In this document: positions 42,650-50,634 of the stretch, in pieces
How positions within the stretch are numbered: position 1 is the stretch's first letter
Layout: every line of letters starts with the position of its first letter
Assembly (NCBI RefSeq): GCF_902833045.1
Contig: NZ_CADFDU010000005.1
Location: 62,583-126,582, forward strand
Length of the DNA: 64,000 nucleotides
From: Burkholderia sp. BCC0322
GTDB lineage: Bacteria; Pseudomonadota; Gammaproteobacteria; Burkholderiales; Burkholderiaceae
Reading direction: 5' to 3'
Notes under the pieces: generated by a model
What the model saw: the letters and a program-made list of their open reading frames with translations, nothing else
What the model was told of the DNA's origin: nothing
Database searches by the model: none
Made by a program: the position numbers and the translations under genes

Positions 42650-42917
42650 AAGCTTCGCTTGATTGTCCACCTGTATGAGACAGCGAATCTTGTTTTGACG
42701 GATTGATGATTCGTGGGGAGACAGTAGACTGCATCCGTGCTTCGCCAGAACTGATCCGGAGCGCGCCGGGAGCGGCGCGGCCAGACGGATTCTTCGGCGG
42801 CGGGCCAGCCGGCTTGCTGTCCGATCGTGCGAGGAGTGGTTCGTTGCCGACCTGGCGCGCCAACTTGGCGCGTATCGGCACCGGACGCATCAAACCGTCA
42901 ATTCAAGGGTGATTGTT

Positions 42918-43331
42918 ATGCGTTACGTTTCGCTGGAATCGAAGAAGGACGAACTGCTGCTGGCGGCTCGCGTGCTGTTGATGATCCTGTTCGTGCTGTT
43001 CGGCTGGCAGAAGCTGAACGGCTTCTCGGGCACGGTCGCATACATGGCGTCGACGGGGAACCCGGCGCCCGAACTGGCAGCCGCGATCGCGGTCGGGGTC
43101 GAACTGGCCGGCGGCCTGCTGATCGCGATCGGCTTCTATACGCGTCCGCTCGCACTCGTGTTCGCCGCCTATACGCTCGCGACCGCGCTGATCGGCCATC
43201 GCTACTGGGCGCTGCAGGGGATGGAGCAATACATGGCGATGATCAACTTCTACAAGAACGTGAGCATCATCGGCGGGTTGCTGTTGCTCGCGCTGACCGG
43301 GCCGGGGCGGTATTCGCTCGACCGGAAGTAA
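42918..43331 (+). CDS. DoxX-family membrane protein
   Basis: 137 residues with four membrane helices. LLLAARVLLMILFVLFGWQK and NGFSGTVAYMASTGNP match the DoxX N-terminus; ELAGGLLIAIGFYTRPLALV lies in the second helix. DoxX proteins of this kind are linked to quinone or redox metabolism and oxidative stress. The ATG at 42918 is three codons after a GTG and is preferred because of its distance from AAGG. It is followed by a good terminator. Confidence 0.88.
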   Translation: MRYVSLESKKDELLLAARVLLMILFVLFGWQKLNGFSGTVAYMASTGNPAPELAAAIAVGVELAGGLLIAIGFYTRPLALVFAAYTLATALIGHRYWALQGMEQYMAMINFYKNVSIIGGLLLLALTGPGRYSLDRK

Positions 43332-43361
43332 GGCCGGGCGGCGTTGCCTGCCGATGTGACC

Positions 43362-43390
43362 GCCCGGTGCGCGCAAGCGCACCGGGCTTT
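43362..43390 (+). terminator. Rho-independent terminator after doxX
   Basis: GCCCGGTGCGC and GCGCACCGGGC form an 11-base-pair stem around GCAA, followed by TTTGCTTGTT. It lies about 30 bases after the DoxX stop codon. Confidence 0.75.
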
Positions 43391-43633
43391 GCTTGTTGGC
43401 GAGGGGCGCGGTGTGGCCGCGCCGCGGATCGTACTCACGCAGGGGCGGCCGCGCGGCGAGCCGACGTCGCCGGCAGTACCGGCGTCATCCCGGCGCACAT
43501 GACACCCGTCCGTCGAGGCGTTTCCGATCTGCCGCCACGATGTGCCGGCTGCGATACTCGGCTATCCTGCGCACCACGATGGCTCGAATGTCGATCGCGA
43601 CTTCGCGCCCCCACGTCACCCGGATTGCCGCCC

Positions 43634-44599
43634 ATGCCAAACCCGACCCCGTCGACCGTCCTCCCGACCGTCCTGCTCATCGGCGCCGCCGGCCTGCTCG
43701 GCCGCGCGGTTGCCGCGTCCCTGGCCCGCGAATCGTCGTTGAACCTCGTCGCGACCCTCCGGAACCCGCAAAGCGCGGGCGCAAAACGCCTCGCACTGCC
43801 ACCGGAAAACCTCGCCGAACTCGACGTCCTCGACGAGCCGGCCCTCGAACACCTCTTCGCCACCCGCCAACCGGCCGCCGTGATCATCTGCGCGGCCGAA
43901 CGCCGTCCGGACGTCTGCGAACGCGATCCTGCCGGCGCCCGCGCGATCAACGTCACCGCCCCGGCCCGCATCGGTGCGCTTGCCGCGCGCCACGGCGCAT
44001 GGACGCTCGGCATCTCCACCGACTACGTCTTCGACGGCAAGGCTGCCCCGTACCGTGAGGACGCCGCCCCGAATCCGCTGAACATCTACGGCCGCACGAA
44101 GCTGGAAGGCGAGGCGGCGCTACTCGCCGCGTCGCCGCTGTCGTGCGTGCTGCGTCTGCCGCTGCTCTTCGGCCCGATCGTCGACTGGAGCGAATCGGCC
44201 GTCACGAGCCTCGTGCCGGCGATCGTCGCATCCGCTCGGCCGGGCGCCGGCGCGGTCGGCATGGACGCTTGGGCGATCCGTTACCCGACCTATACGCCGG
44301 ATGTCGCGGACGTCATCCGCGACCTGACGCTGCGCCATCTCGCGGGGGCGTCGATCACGGGCCTCCGTCACTGGTCGGGCGAGGAGCCGATGACGAAGTA
44401 CGACATCGCGCAGCGGATCGCGGCCGCGCTCGGCGTCGAAGCCGCGCTCGAGCGAATCGACCAGCCGACCGACGCGACGCCGCGCCCGTACGATTGCCAT
44501 CTGGACGCGTCGCGCGTGCGCGCGGCCGGGATCGATCACGCGACGCCGTTCGATACCGCGCTGCGCGCCGTGCTGCGCGATGCGCCGCAGGTGCTGTAG
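43634..44599 (+). CDS. dTDP-4-dehydrorhamnose-reductase-like SDR
   Basis: 321 residues of the extended short-chain dehydrogenase family. The nucleotide-binding motif is VLLIGAAGLLGRAVAASLAR, the middle signature HGAWTLGISTDYVFDGKAAP is typical for RmlD, and the catalytic pair is in NIYGRTKLEGE (Y-x3-K). It is probably a sugar-nucleotide or similar reductase, but no other rhamnose genes lie nearby, so the substrate remains open. The RmlD-like group also includes proteins related to the MAT2B subunit. The gene ends 30 bases before a 9-base tandem repeat. Confidence 0.82.
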   Translation: MPNPTPSTVLPTVLLIGAAGLLGRAVAASLARESSLNLVATLRNPQSAGAKRLALPPENLAELDVLDEPALEHLFATRQPAAVIICAAERRPDVCERDPAGARAINVTAPARIGALAARHGAWTLGISTDYVFDGKAAPYREDAAPNPLNIYGRTKLEGEAALLAASPLSCVLRLPLLFGPIVDWSESAVTSLVPAIVASARPGAGAVGMDAWAIRYPTYTPDVADVIRDLTLRHLAGASITGLRHWSGEEPMTKYDIAQRIAAALGVEAALERIDQPTDATPRPYDCHLDASRVRAAGIDHATPFDTALRAVLRDAPQVL

Positions 44600-44628
44600 G
44601 AGCCGGGCGCCGCGCGCGGCCCGCGCTG

Positions 44629-44718
44629 CACGAGCCGCACGAGCCGCACGAGCCGCACGAGCCGCACGAGCCACACGAGCCACACGAGCCACACGAGCCA
44701 CACGAGCCATACGAGCCG
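44629..44718. repeat. Tandem nonamer repeat with two variant blocks
   Basis: Ten 9-base units: four CACGAGCCG, five CACGAGCCA and a last TACGAGCCG. As with the heptamer array 2 kb to the left, the variants lie in separate blocks. All frames are open because the unit length is a multiple of three (for example His-Glu-Pro repeats), but there is no gene start or ribosome site. Confidence 0.88.
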
Positions 44719-45070
44719 CATCTGCCCATGTCGGCGGCCGCGCGATGAATGCCGTTCGCGAGCGAGCACCGACCCGCACCTCGTCGCCCACCCAGGAGCC
44801 CAGCCATGCAACTGACTGGGGCGATTGCTGGATCGATGACGCCGTCTGCGGCGGGCGGCCGGTCCGCCGCTATCCGCTCTGCGCGATCTCGCTGAGCCGA
44901 TGTGTCGCGCGCTACGCCGCTACGATTCGCGCACCGGCGCGGGGCTCGGCGACGTGGCGCGCTGCGCGCGCGGCAATCGGCACGCGCTGGGCGGGCGGTT
45001 GCCTTTCGCGGGGGCATATGCAGCGCCCGCCGCCGGTCGCCTGGACGAGCGGCGGAGCGGTCTCGATCGG
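44719..45070. other. No assignable gene
   Basis: Several short frames overlap on both strands, none with a recognisable motif. A plus-strand frame around 44808-44930 has a cysteine-rich stretch (DWGDCWIDDAVCGGRPVRRY) that might be the remnant of a small protein, but the rest of the frame is arginine-rich as expected for a shadow. Confidence 0.3.
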
Positions 45071-45454
45071 TCAGATGTGGCGGGGAGGTTCGCCGTCGTG
45101 CTGTCGCGTGGCTTGAAGCAGCGTCCGGTAGTGGCGCAGCGCGCCGAACAGCGGACACGATGCGACGATCGCATCACGCCGATCCCGAGCGTGAAGAGTA
45201 TGAGGACTGCGAAGCGGTATCGCTGATCGAACAGGAACTGACGCAGGCTTCGGGATTGCGACGAACGCCGTGCACGCTGCTGCACGATCGACGCGTGCCG
45301 ACCGACGCGGCCTTGTGGCGCTGGCTCCGATTGCACAGCCCATTGCCGCTCCCGAGCTCGACCACAGACCCATGCTTTCAGTTGCTGCGCCAACCGCAGC
45401 GCGGGCAGCTATGCCAATTGCGAGCCACGTTCCCGTTTCCTTTCGCTCATACAT
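45071..45454 (-). CDS. Possible glycine-zipper membrane protein, perhaps decayed
   Basis: A 127-residue minus-strand frame. Its first 50 residues (KETGTWLAIGIAARAAVGAA, then TESMGLWSSSGAAMGCAIGA) have the small-residue spacing of glycine-zipper membrane helices and look like the start of a short Burkholderia membrane protein. The remaining 75 residues are less convincing, and another frame has a hydrophobic stretch (RYRFAVLILFTLGIGVMR), so a frameshift is possible. No clear ribosome site. This is a weak call. Confidence 0.28.
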   Translation of the reverse strand: MYERKETGTWLAIGIAARAAVGAATESMGLWSSSGAAMGCAIGASATRPRRSARVDRAAACTAFVAIPKPASVPVRSAIPLRSPHTLHARDRRDAIVASCPLFGALRHYRTLLQATRQHDGEPPRHI

Positions 45455-45914
45455 GGTTACGGTGCCACGTACATTGACATGAGATCAACAGGGCTGCGAA
45501 GCGTGGAGCGCTACAGTGAATCCGGCACCCGTCACGCGACCGCGCGTCCAGCTCCGTCGTGGGCGGCAAACCCCGACCGTCGATGAAACAAGCACGCCTG
45601 ATGCCGCGACGTTACATGACGCTTTCACCATGATCGCCAAGGCGGGCAACGAGATCGCGCACGACAGCGACGATGCGCTCGTCACCCGCATGCCGCCGGG
45701 GCGACAACGGCCCGATAATGCCTGTCCCGTTACGGTAAGCACGGCCTGTTTCATGCGGCCCGGGGTGGAACTGGCAGGGGGGTGATCAGGTAGCGGGCAT
45801 GAAGGTGTCATGATGCGCAGCGCCGACACCGCAGCCCGCGACGGCGCTGGATTCAGAATGTCAATCCAGCTCCAGGCTCTACGTACCGGTAATCGTCGAG
45901 CATTTTAAGGTTGA
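45455..45914. other. No assignable gene
   Basis: A 460-base stretch. The frames at 45485-45829 on either strand show no family resemblance or start signals. Nothing repetitive is seen. Confidence 0.3.
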
Positions 45915-46187
45915 TTAGCGAATGGCAAAGCGGGTCGCCGGCGAGCCATTTGCGCAATTATTGCCGTAGATAAAAAGATTCCGGTTTTCAGAATACGCCT
46001 GGTAAATAATTGAATAAACTTCCTTGGCGCTGAACGAGTAGACGCCGTCGTTAATGGTCACCAGCAGGTTGCCGGTTGGGTCGGTTTCGATCTTGTCGAT
46101 CTTGCCGGCCTTGCAAAGCGCCTGTGCGGACGCGCACGTGGAGGCGAGCATCAGTGCCGAAAACAGCACGGTTGCAATCTTCTTCAT
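45915..46187 (-). CDS. Small secreted protein in an AT-rich patch
   Basis: 90 residues with a clear signal peptide (KKIATVLFSALMLASTCASA). The mature peptide of about 70 residues has two cysteines (ALCKAGKIDKIETDPTGNLL; NNCANGSPATRF) and a beta-rich pattern. The ATG at 46187 has a perfect AAAGGA ribosome site. Codon use is much less GC-biased than in the neighbours, and the upstream 370 bases are AT-rich, so the gene was probably acquired. I do not recognise the family; two cysteines and short length fit a secreted effector, inhibitor or toxin-subunit-like protein. Confidence 0.75.
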   Translation of the reverse strand: MKKIATVLFSALMLASTCASAQALCKAGKIDKIETDPTGNLLVTINDGVYSFSAKEVYSIIYQAYSENRNLFIYGNNCANGSPATRFAIR

Positions 46188-46560
46188 GATTTTCCTTTTG
46201 TATTGAATGAATTGATGCGATATGACGACGTCGGTCAAGTCCGGAAAGACGTGTCGGTCTTTCCGGATTGCTGATTCACAAGTGTCTGGGAATCAACAGT
46301 GGCCTGACAAGGGGGAAACTTTGCGACCAAGCACGAATGAAATAAGTCGTGCTGCGTCTCCGCTTCTCGTTGATTTTTGATTCGCGGTGTTGCGACGCAC
46401 AACGAAGGTTATTTATTTGAATTTGATGGCGCCAATCGTATTAATTTATCGTTAATCGGATTCGATAATTTTGTTTGAATTTGATTTCATTGAATTCTGC
46501 GAACTGTTGTTTTTGTTTTTTGATTATTCCGATATTTAAATAATCGGCGCCGAATATTGA
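46188..46560. other. AT-rich non-coding island
   Basis: The stretch is strikingly AT-rich compared with its surroundings, with runs such as GAATTTGATTTCATTGAATT and TTGTTTTTGTTTTTTGATTA. It has no open frame of note. It holds the promoter for the minus-strand secreted-protein gene and looks like foreign DNA. It is a natural target for H-NS-type silencers, and an H-NS-like gene lies 2.5 kb away. Confidence 0.6.
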
Positions 46561-46826
46561 TTCGATGGTTGATGGTGCGGCGGGTGAAGCGCATGGGTGT
46601 TCATGGGGGGCTCAAGCGTTCGCGCGCGGGACTCGTCCGGTGCGCGCGCTGCGCGGCGCGCATCCTTCGAAGTCGGCCCCGGCCGGGTCGACCCGGCCCG
46701 GAAAGACGCTACACTGCGCGAGTTCCCGAACCTGCGGGGAGCGTCAGGACACCGGGCCCGCGGATGGCAAGCACGTGACGATGCAATTGCCCGCCCCCCC
46801 TGACGCATTCGAACAAGTAGCCCGGT

Positions 46827-46856
46827 TTGACACGCCGCGTTCGCGGCCATTAAAGT
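46827..46856 (+). promoter_or_regulatory. Candidate promoter of the reverse-transcriptase unit
   Basis: TTGACA (46827-46832) and TAAAGT (46851-46856) with an 18-base spacer. Transcription would begin near 46864, giving a leader of about 177 bases before the reverse-transcriptase ATG at 47041. Confidence 0.5.
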
Positions 46857-46863
46857 CGCATCG

Positions 46864-47040
46864 CGGGCCGGTGGGTCAAGCACACGCCCGGAACAGGCAA
46901 CGAATGTTCCAGGACTACGGGGCTACCCCGTGGATCAGATCGACACCCCGATGCGTCGCAAGGAGCGCCGTTGCGCGTTGCGCAACACGACTCCTCGCGG
47001 CACCAGTCACGTTGGCTCATCGTCCCGCCCATCGATTCCC
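46864..47040 (+). ncRNA. Structured leader of the reverse transcriptase, candidate msr-msd RNA
   Basis: Three perfect hairpins occur within 100 bases: GGAACA/TGTTCC (46890-46910), ACGGGG/CCCCGT with loop CTA (46917-46931), and GTTGCGC/GCGCAAC with loop GTT (46970-46986). The last is enclosed by AGGAG/CTCCT (46961-46965 with 46991-46995), extended by CGC/GCG. Such a hairpin series directly upstream of a retron-class reverse transcriptase is where the msr-msd template RNA is expected. The priming guanosine and the a1/a2 end repeats cannot be fixed by eye. Confidence 0.4.
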
Positions 47041-48390
47041 ATGTCCGGCTCCCTGTTCGACACCACCCGCACGATTGCCGAAGCAATGCTGGCCGGTGCG
47101 CCTGAACGCGCCGGCGTCCTGTCCCGGATGGCGGCCGTGCTCGGCAGCGCGCCACCGTGGACGCACGAAGTCGCGGATGCCGCGCTCGCCCGCTTCGGTG
47201 CGCGCTGGGACGACGTCGACATCGGTACGCTGGCGGCGGTCCTCGCCGATGCGCCGGCTTTCGTGCTCGCCTGGTACGGCAGCGATCGGCCGGCCGCGAT
47301 CCGTGTCGTGCGGCGCGCGCCGGTGCAGCGGCCGTTGCCGGCGCCGCTCGCCGGCTGCGACGTGCCGCAATGGGCGACGCCCGGCGATCTTGCCGGCTGG
47401 CTCGGCGTGAGCGCGCCAGCGCTCGACTGGCTGTCCGACCACTGGCGCGTCGACGCGCGCGGCAGCGCCACGCCGCTGCATCACTACACGTACGTGGCGC
47501 ACGACAAGCGCAGCGGCGGCAGCCGTCTCGTCGAAATCCCGAAAGGCCGGCTGCGCGAAGCGCAGCGCCGCATCCTGCACGGGCTGCTCGATCGCATCGC
47601 GCCGCACGGTGCGGTGCACGGTTTTCGCAAGGGGCACGGCATCGTGTCGTTCGCGGCGCCGCATGCGGATCGCGATGTCGTCGTCCGTTTCGATCTGGCG
47701 GATTTCTTCGTATCGATACGCGCCGCGCGCGTGCACGCGCTGTTCGTCACGCTCGGGTATCCGGCCGCAGTCGCGCGGACGCTCACCGGGCTGTGCACCA
47801 ATCGCGTGCCGTCCGCGCGGCTGCTCGCGCCCGACCTGCGCGACCGGTTCGACTGGATCGGCCGCCAGCGCTATCGCGAACGGCATCTGCCGCAAGGGGC
47901 GCCGACGTCCCCGGCCCTCGCGAACCTGAGCGCATTCCGGTTCGACATGCGGCTCGCCGCGCTCGCGCGATCGCTCGGTGCAACCTACACGCGCTATGCC
48001 GACGATCTCGCCTTTTCCGGCGGTGGCGCGCTGGCGCGCGACGTCGAGCGGCTGCAGGTCCGGGTCGCCGCGATCGCGCTCGAGGAGGGCTTTGCGCTGC
48101 AACTGCGCAAGACGCGCGTGATGCGGCGCGGCATGCGGCAACAACTGGCCGGGGTGGTCGTCAATCGTCATCCGAATCTGGCGCGCGACGAGTTCGATCT
48201 CCTGAAGGCCATCCTGACCAACTGCATCCGGAGCGGGCCGGCGTCGCAGAATCGCGATGCGCATCCGGATTTCCGCGCGCATCTCGCCGGGCGCGTCGCG
48301 CATGCGGCCGCGCTGAACGCGGCGCGCGGCGCGAAGCTGCGCGCGCTGTTCGACCGGATCGCGTGGGAAGCCCGCGACATCTGCAGGTAA
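47041..48390 (+). CDS. Retron-class reverse transcriptase
   Basis: 449 residues. The polymerase motifs are in order: Asp218 in VVRFDLADFFVSIRAARV, P284-QGAPTS-P291 before SPALANLSAFRFDMRLAALA, Y319-ADD-L in GATYTRYADDLAFSGG, and LQLRKTRVMRRGMRQQLAGV leading to VVVN. The sequence is closest in pattern to myxobacterial-type retron enzymes. Two hallmark positions differ: the NAxxH motif reads F204-AAPH-208, and VTG reads L369-AG-371. The first 130 residues form an extra helical domain (DLAGWLGVSAPALDWLSDHW at its end). No maturase or endonuclease domain, so not a group II intron. I use the ATG at 47041; the frame is open to 46930 but in unlikely codons. Confidence 0.85.
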   Translation: MSGSLFDTTRTIAEAMLAGAPERAGVLSRMAAVLGSAPPWTHEVADAALARFGARWDDVDIGTLAAVLADAPAFVLAWYGSDRPAAIRVVRRAPVQRPLPAPLAGCDVPQWATPGDLAGWLGVSAPALDWLSDHWRVDARGSATPLHHYTYVAHDKRSGGSRLVEIPKGRLREAQRRILHGLLDRIAPHGAVHGFRKGHGIVSFAAPHADRDVVVRFDLADFFVSIRAARVHALFVTLGYPAAVARTLTGLCTNRVPSARLLAPDLRDRFDWIGRQRYRERHLPQGAPTSPALANLSAFRFDMRLAALARSLGATYTRYADDLAFSGGGALARDVERLQVRVAAIALEEGFALQLRKTRVMRRGMRQQLAGVVVNRHPNLARDEFDLLKAILTNCIRSGPASQNRDAHPDFRAHLAGRVAHAAALNAARGAKLRALFDRIAWEARDICR

Positions 48391-48717
48391 ACGGCCCGGC
48401 CCGCATCGACGCCGGCCGTCGGATTCTGCAACACGGCGCCGAGCACTGCTATCATTCGCGCCATGCCGCGCCCGTGCCAAGTGCGGCGCTGACTTGCCGC
48501 AGCCGCTCGCCGTGCCTTCGTACATGGCGGGCTGCGCATTGCCGGCCCGGTCCTGTCCTGTCATTGATTGACGCGTGACGTCGTTTAATGCGTATTGCGC
48601 AAGCCGTGCCGGCTCAGGCAAACGATTCGTACATTTGACAGCCCCGATCGGCGGAACTTCGTGGTAGGTTCCGCCATCGGAGCTTTTCGAGAAAACATGC
48701 CCAAAGAGGATGAATAC
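48391..48717. other. Leader region of the H-NS-like gene
   Basis: No gene. A hairpin at 48646-48680 (GGCGGAAC with GTTCCGCC, extended by CCGAT/ATCGG with a bulge) is followed by AGCTTTTCGAG. It lies 40 bases before the start of the H-NS-like gene and could be a terminator for upstream transcripts or a 5' leader structure. TTGACA at 48635-48640 is a possible -35. Confidence 0.4.
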
Positions 48718-49047
48718 ATGACCCAGGCCCTGCAGGAACTCGAAGCACAACTTCGGGACCTGAACATCAAATTGTCGGATGCCAAGCAGAAGGAGAAGCA
48801 GGCCGCGCTCGCGGCATTCAAGGAACAGGTCGAGCTTTTGGGAATTTCGCAGCAGGAAGTACTGAGCGCGCTTGGCTATATCGTCCAGCGAAAGCGCAAG
48901 GCACCTGCGAAGTACTACGATCCGACGACCGGCCGCTCATGGTCGGGCCGCGGCCCGCGGCCGAAATGGCTCGAAGGCAAGGATCTCGATACGCTCGCCG
49001 TCGACCGCGGGGCCAAGACCTGGTGGCCCGGAGACGACCAGGGCTGA
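48718..49047 (+). CDS. H-NS/Bv3F-family nucleoid protein
   Basis: 109 residues. The N-terminal half is a coiled coil for oligomerisation (LQELEAQLRDLNIKLSDAKQ), and the C-terminal DNA-binding domain has the family signature YYDPTTGRSWSGRGPRPKWL with the AT-hook-like GRGPRP. The ATG at 48718 has AAAGAGGA seven bases upstream. Such proteins silence AT-rich foreign DNA by binding the minor groove; an AT-rich patch lies at 46.2-46.6 kb. Burkholderia genomes contain several copies, so a local role is only one possibility. Confidence 0.9.
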   Translation: MTQALQELEAQLRDLNIKLSDAKQKEKQAALAAFKEQVELLGISQQEVLSALGYIVQRKRKAPAKYYDPTTGRSWSGRGPRPKWLEGKDLDTLAVDRGAKTWWPGDDQG

Positions 49048-49342
49048 AGCCGGCCGGGCCGCGAGGCCGCCCGGCGCCGTCCGGTTCGCGCAAGCGGGCC
49101 GGCCGGCAACACTGCGCCAGCATGCTGTTTTTCATCCGGTGTCCGGCCTGACCGCGACACTGCCGGCCTCGCCGCCGCCGGATCGCCGTTTTTCCCTCCC
49201 GTTCATCGCCCGCAGATTCCCGCCCGCCGTCCCGCAAGCGGGTGCCGACGCGCGCGCGGGCCATCGCCGGCGGCTGTTCTGCCGGCCCGTCGGGCATGGG
49301 CACAGGCCTTAGAATGTCGCCGGACAATCGTGGCGGGACACC

Positions 49343-50590
49343 ATGGCAGCAAACATGAAACCTTCGTCGCTCGGCGGCCCGTCGGCCCCGCGCGTGGAGC
49401 AGGTCGGCGCGTATGCGTGGAAAGCGCTGGCCGGATCGGCGATCGGCTATGCGATGGACGGCTTCGACCTGCTGATCCTCGGCTTCATGCTGCCGGCGAT
49501 CACGGCGGCGCTGCACCTGACGCCCGGGCAGGGCGGCGCGCTGGTCACGTGGACGCTGATCGGCGCCGTCGCCGGCGGCATCCTGTTCGGTGCGTTGAGC
49601 GACCGTTACGGGCGCGTGCGCGTGCTGACCTGGACAATCCTGCTGTTCGCGATCTTCACCGGGCTGTGCGCGTTCGCGCAGGGTTTCCGGGATCTGCTGG
49701 TGTACCGCACCATCGCGGGCATCGGGCTGGGCGGCGAGTTCGGGATCGGCATGGCGCTCGCGGCGGAAGCGTGGCCGGCCAGCAAGCGCGCACGCGTGTC
49801 GTGCTACGTCGCGCTCGGCTGGCAGGCCGGCGTACTGCTGGCCGCGCTGCTGACGCCGTTCCTGCTGATGCACGTCGGCTGGCGCGGGATGTTCCTGGTC
49901 GGCGTGCTGCCCGCGCTGCTCGCCTGGGCGATGCGCAACAAGCTGCACGAGCCTGAAGCGTTCGTGCGGCGCGCAGCCCAGCCGAAGCCCAACGCATTTC
50001 GCCTGCTGGTCGCGGACGGCCGGACCGCGCGCACGAGCCTCGGCATCGTGATCCTGTGTTCGGTCCAGAACTTCGGCTACTACGGGATCATGATCTGGCT
50101 GCCGACCTTCCTGTCGAAACAGATGGGCTTCTCGCTGACGAAGTCGGGGCTGTGGACGGCGGCGACGGTCGTCGGGATGATGATCGGCGTCTGGGTGTTC
50201 GGGCAGCTGGCCGACCGCATCGGGCGCAAGCCGACGTTCCTGCTGTATCAGCTCGGCTCGGTCGTGACGGTCATCGCGTATGCGCGGCTGTCGGACCCGG
50301 CCGCGATGCTGTGGGCCGGTGCGCTGATGGGCATGTTCGTCAACGGGATGGTCGGCGGCTACGGAACGCTGATGTCGGAAGGCTATCCGACGGCCGCCCG
50401 CGCGACCGCGCAGAACGTGCTGTGGAACATCGGCCGCGCGGTCGGCGGCTTCGGCCCGGTTGCGGTCGGCGCGCTGGCCGCGCACTACTCGTTCCAGACG
50501 GCCATCGCGCTGCTCGCCGGCCTCTACGTGCTCGACATGGTCGCGACGCTGTGCCTGATTCCCGAGCTCAAGGGCGTCGAACTCGAGTGA
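49343..50590 (+). CDS. MFS transporter, aromatic acid/carboxylate type
   Basis: 415 residues with 12 membrane helices. SAIGYAMDGFDLLILGFMLP in the first helix and GGILFGALSDRYGRVRVLTW in the first cytoplasmic loop are typical of the sialic-acid/benzoate branch (D-G-F-D motif). GIGLGGEFGIGMALAAEAWP in the fifth helix also fits. It probably imports an organic acid with protons. It is followed after 44 bases by a LOG-like gene; no catabolic gene gives a clue to the substrate. Confidence 0.87.
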   Translation: MAANMKPSSLGGPSAPRVEQVGAYAWKALAGSAIGYAMDGFDLLILGFMLPAITAALHLTPGQGGALVTWTLIGAVAGGILFGALSDRYGRVRVLTWTILLFAIFTGLCAFAQGFRDLLVYRTIAGIGLGGEFGIGMALAAEAWPASKRARVSCYVALGWQAGVLLAALLTPFLLMHVGWRGMFLVGVLPALLAWAMRNKLHEPEAFVRRAAQPKPNAFRLLVADGRTARTSLGIVILCSVQNFGYYGIMIWLPTFLSKQMGFSLTKSGLWTAATVVGMMIGVWVFGQLADRIGRKPTFLLYQLGSVVTVIAYARLSDPAAMLWAGALMGMFVNGMVGGYGTLMSEGYPTAARATAQNVLWNIGRAVGGFGPVAVGALAAHYSFQTAIALLAGLYVLDMVATLCLIPELKGVELE

Positions 50591-50634
50591 GCGCGGCGAT
50601 CGCGCGCCTCCCCACGATTTCACCGGAAACCACG

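Noticed and set aside
42531-44718. The two tandem arrays as CRISPR or as coding repeats
   Set aside because: The units are 7 and 9 bases without spacers, so not CRISPR; the coding frames across them lack starts and are translation artefacts.
46681-46698. Perfect 18-base palindrome GGCCGGGTCGACCCGGCC
   Set aside because: High-GC self-complementary stretch in non-coding DNA with no gene or operator context; chance or a weak hairpin cannot be excluded.
47041-48390. Group II intron or DGR as source of the reverse transcriptase
   Set aside because: No maturase or endonuclease domain, no intron-RNA-like flanks, and no template/variable repeat pair or accessory avd-like gene was seen.
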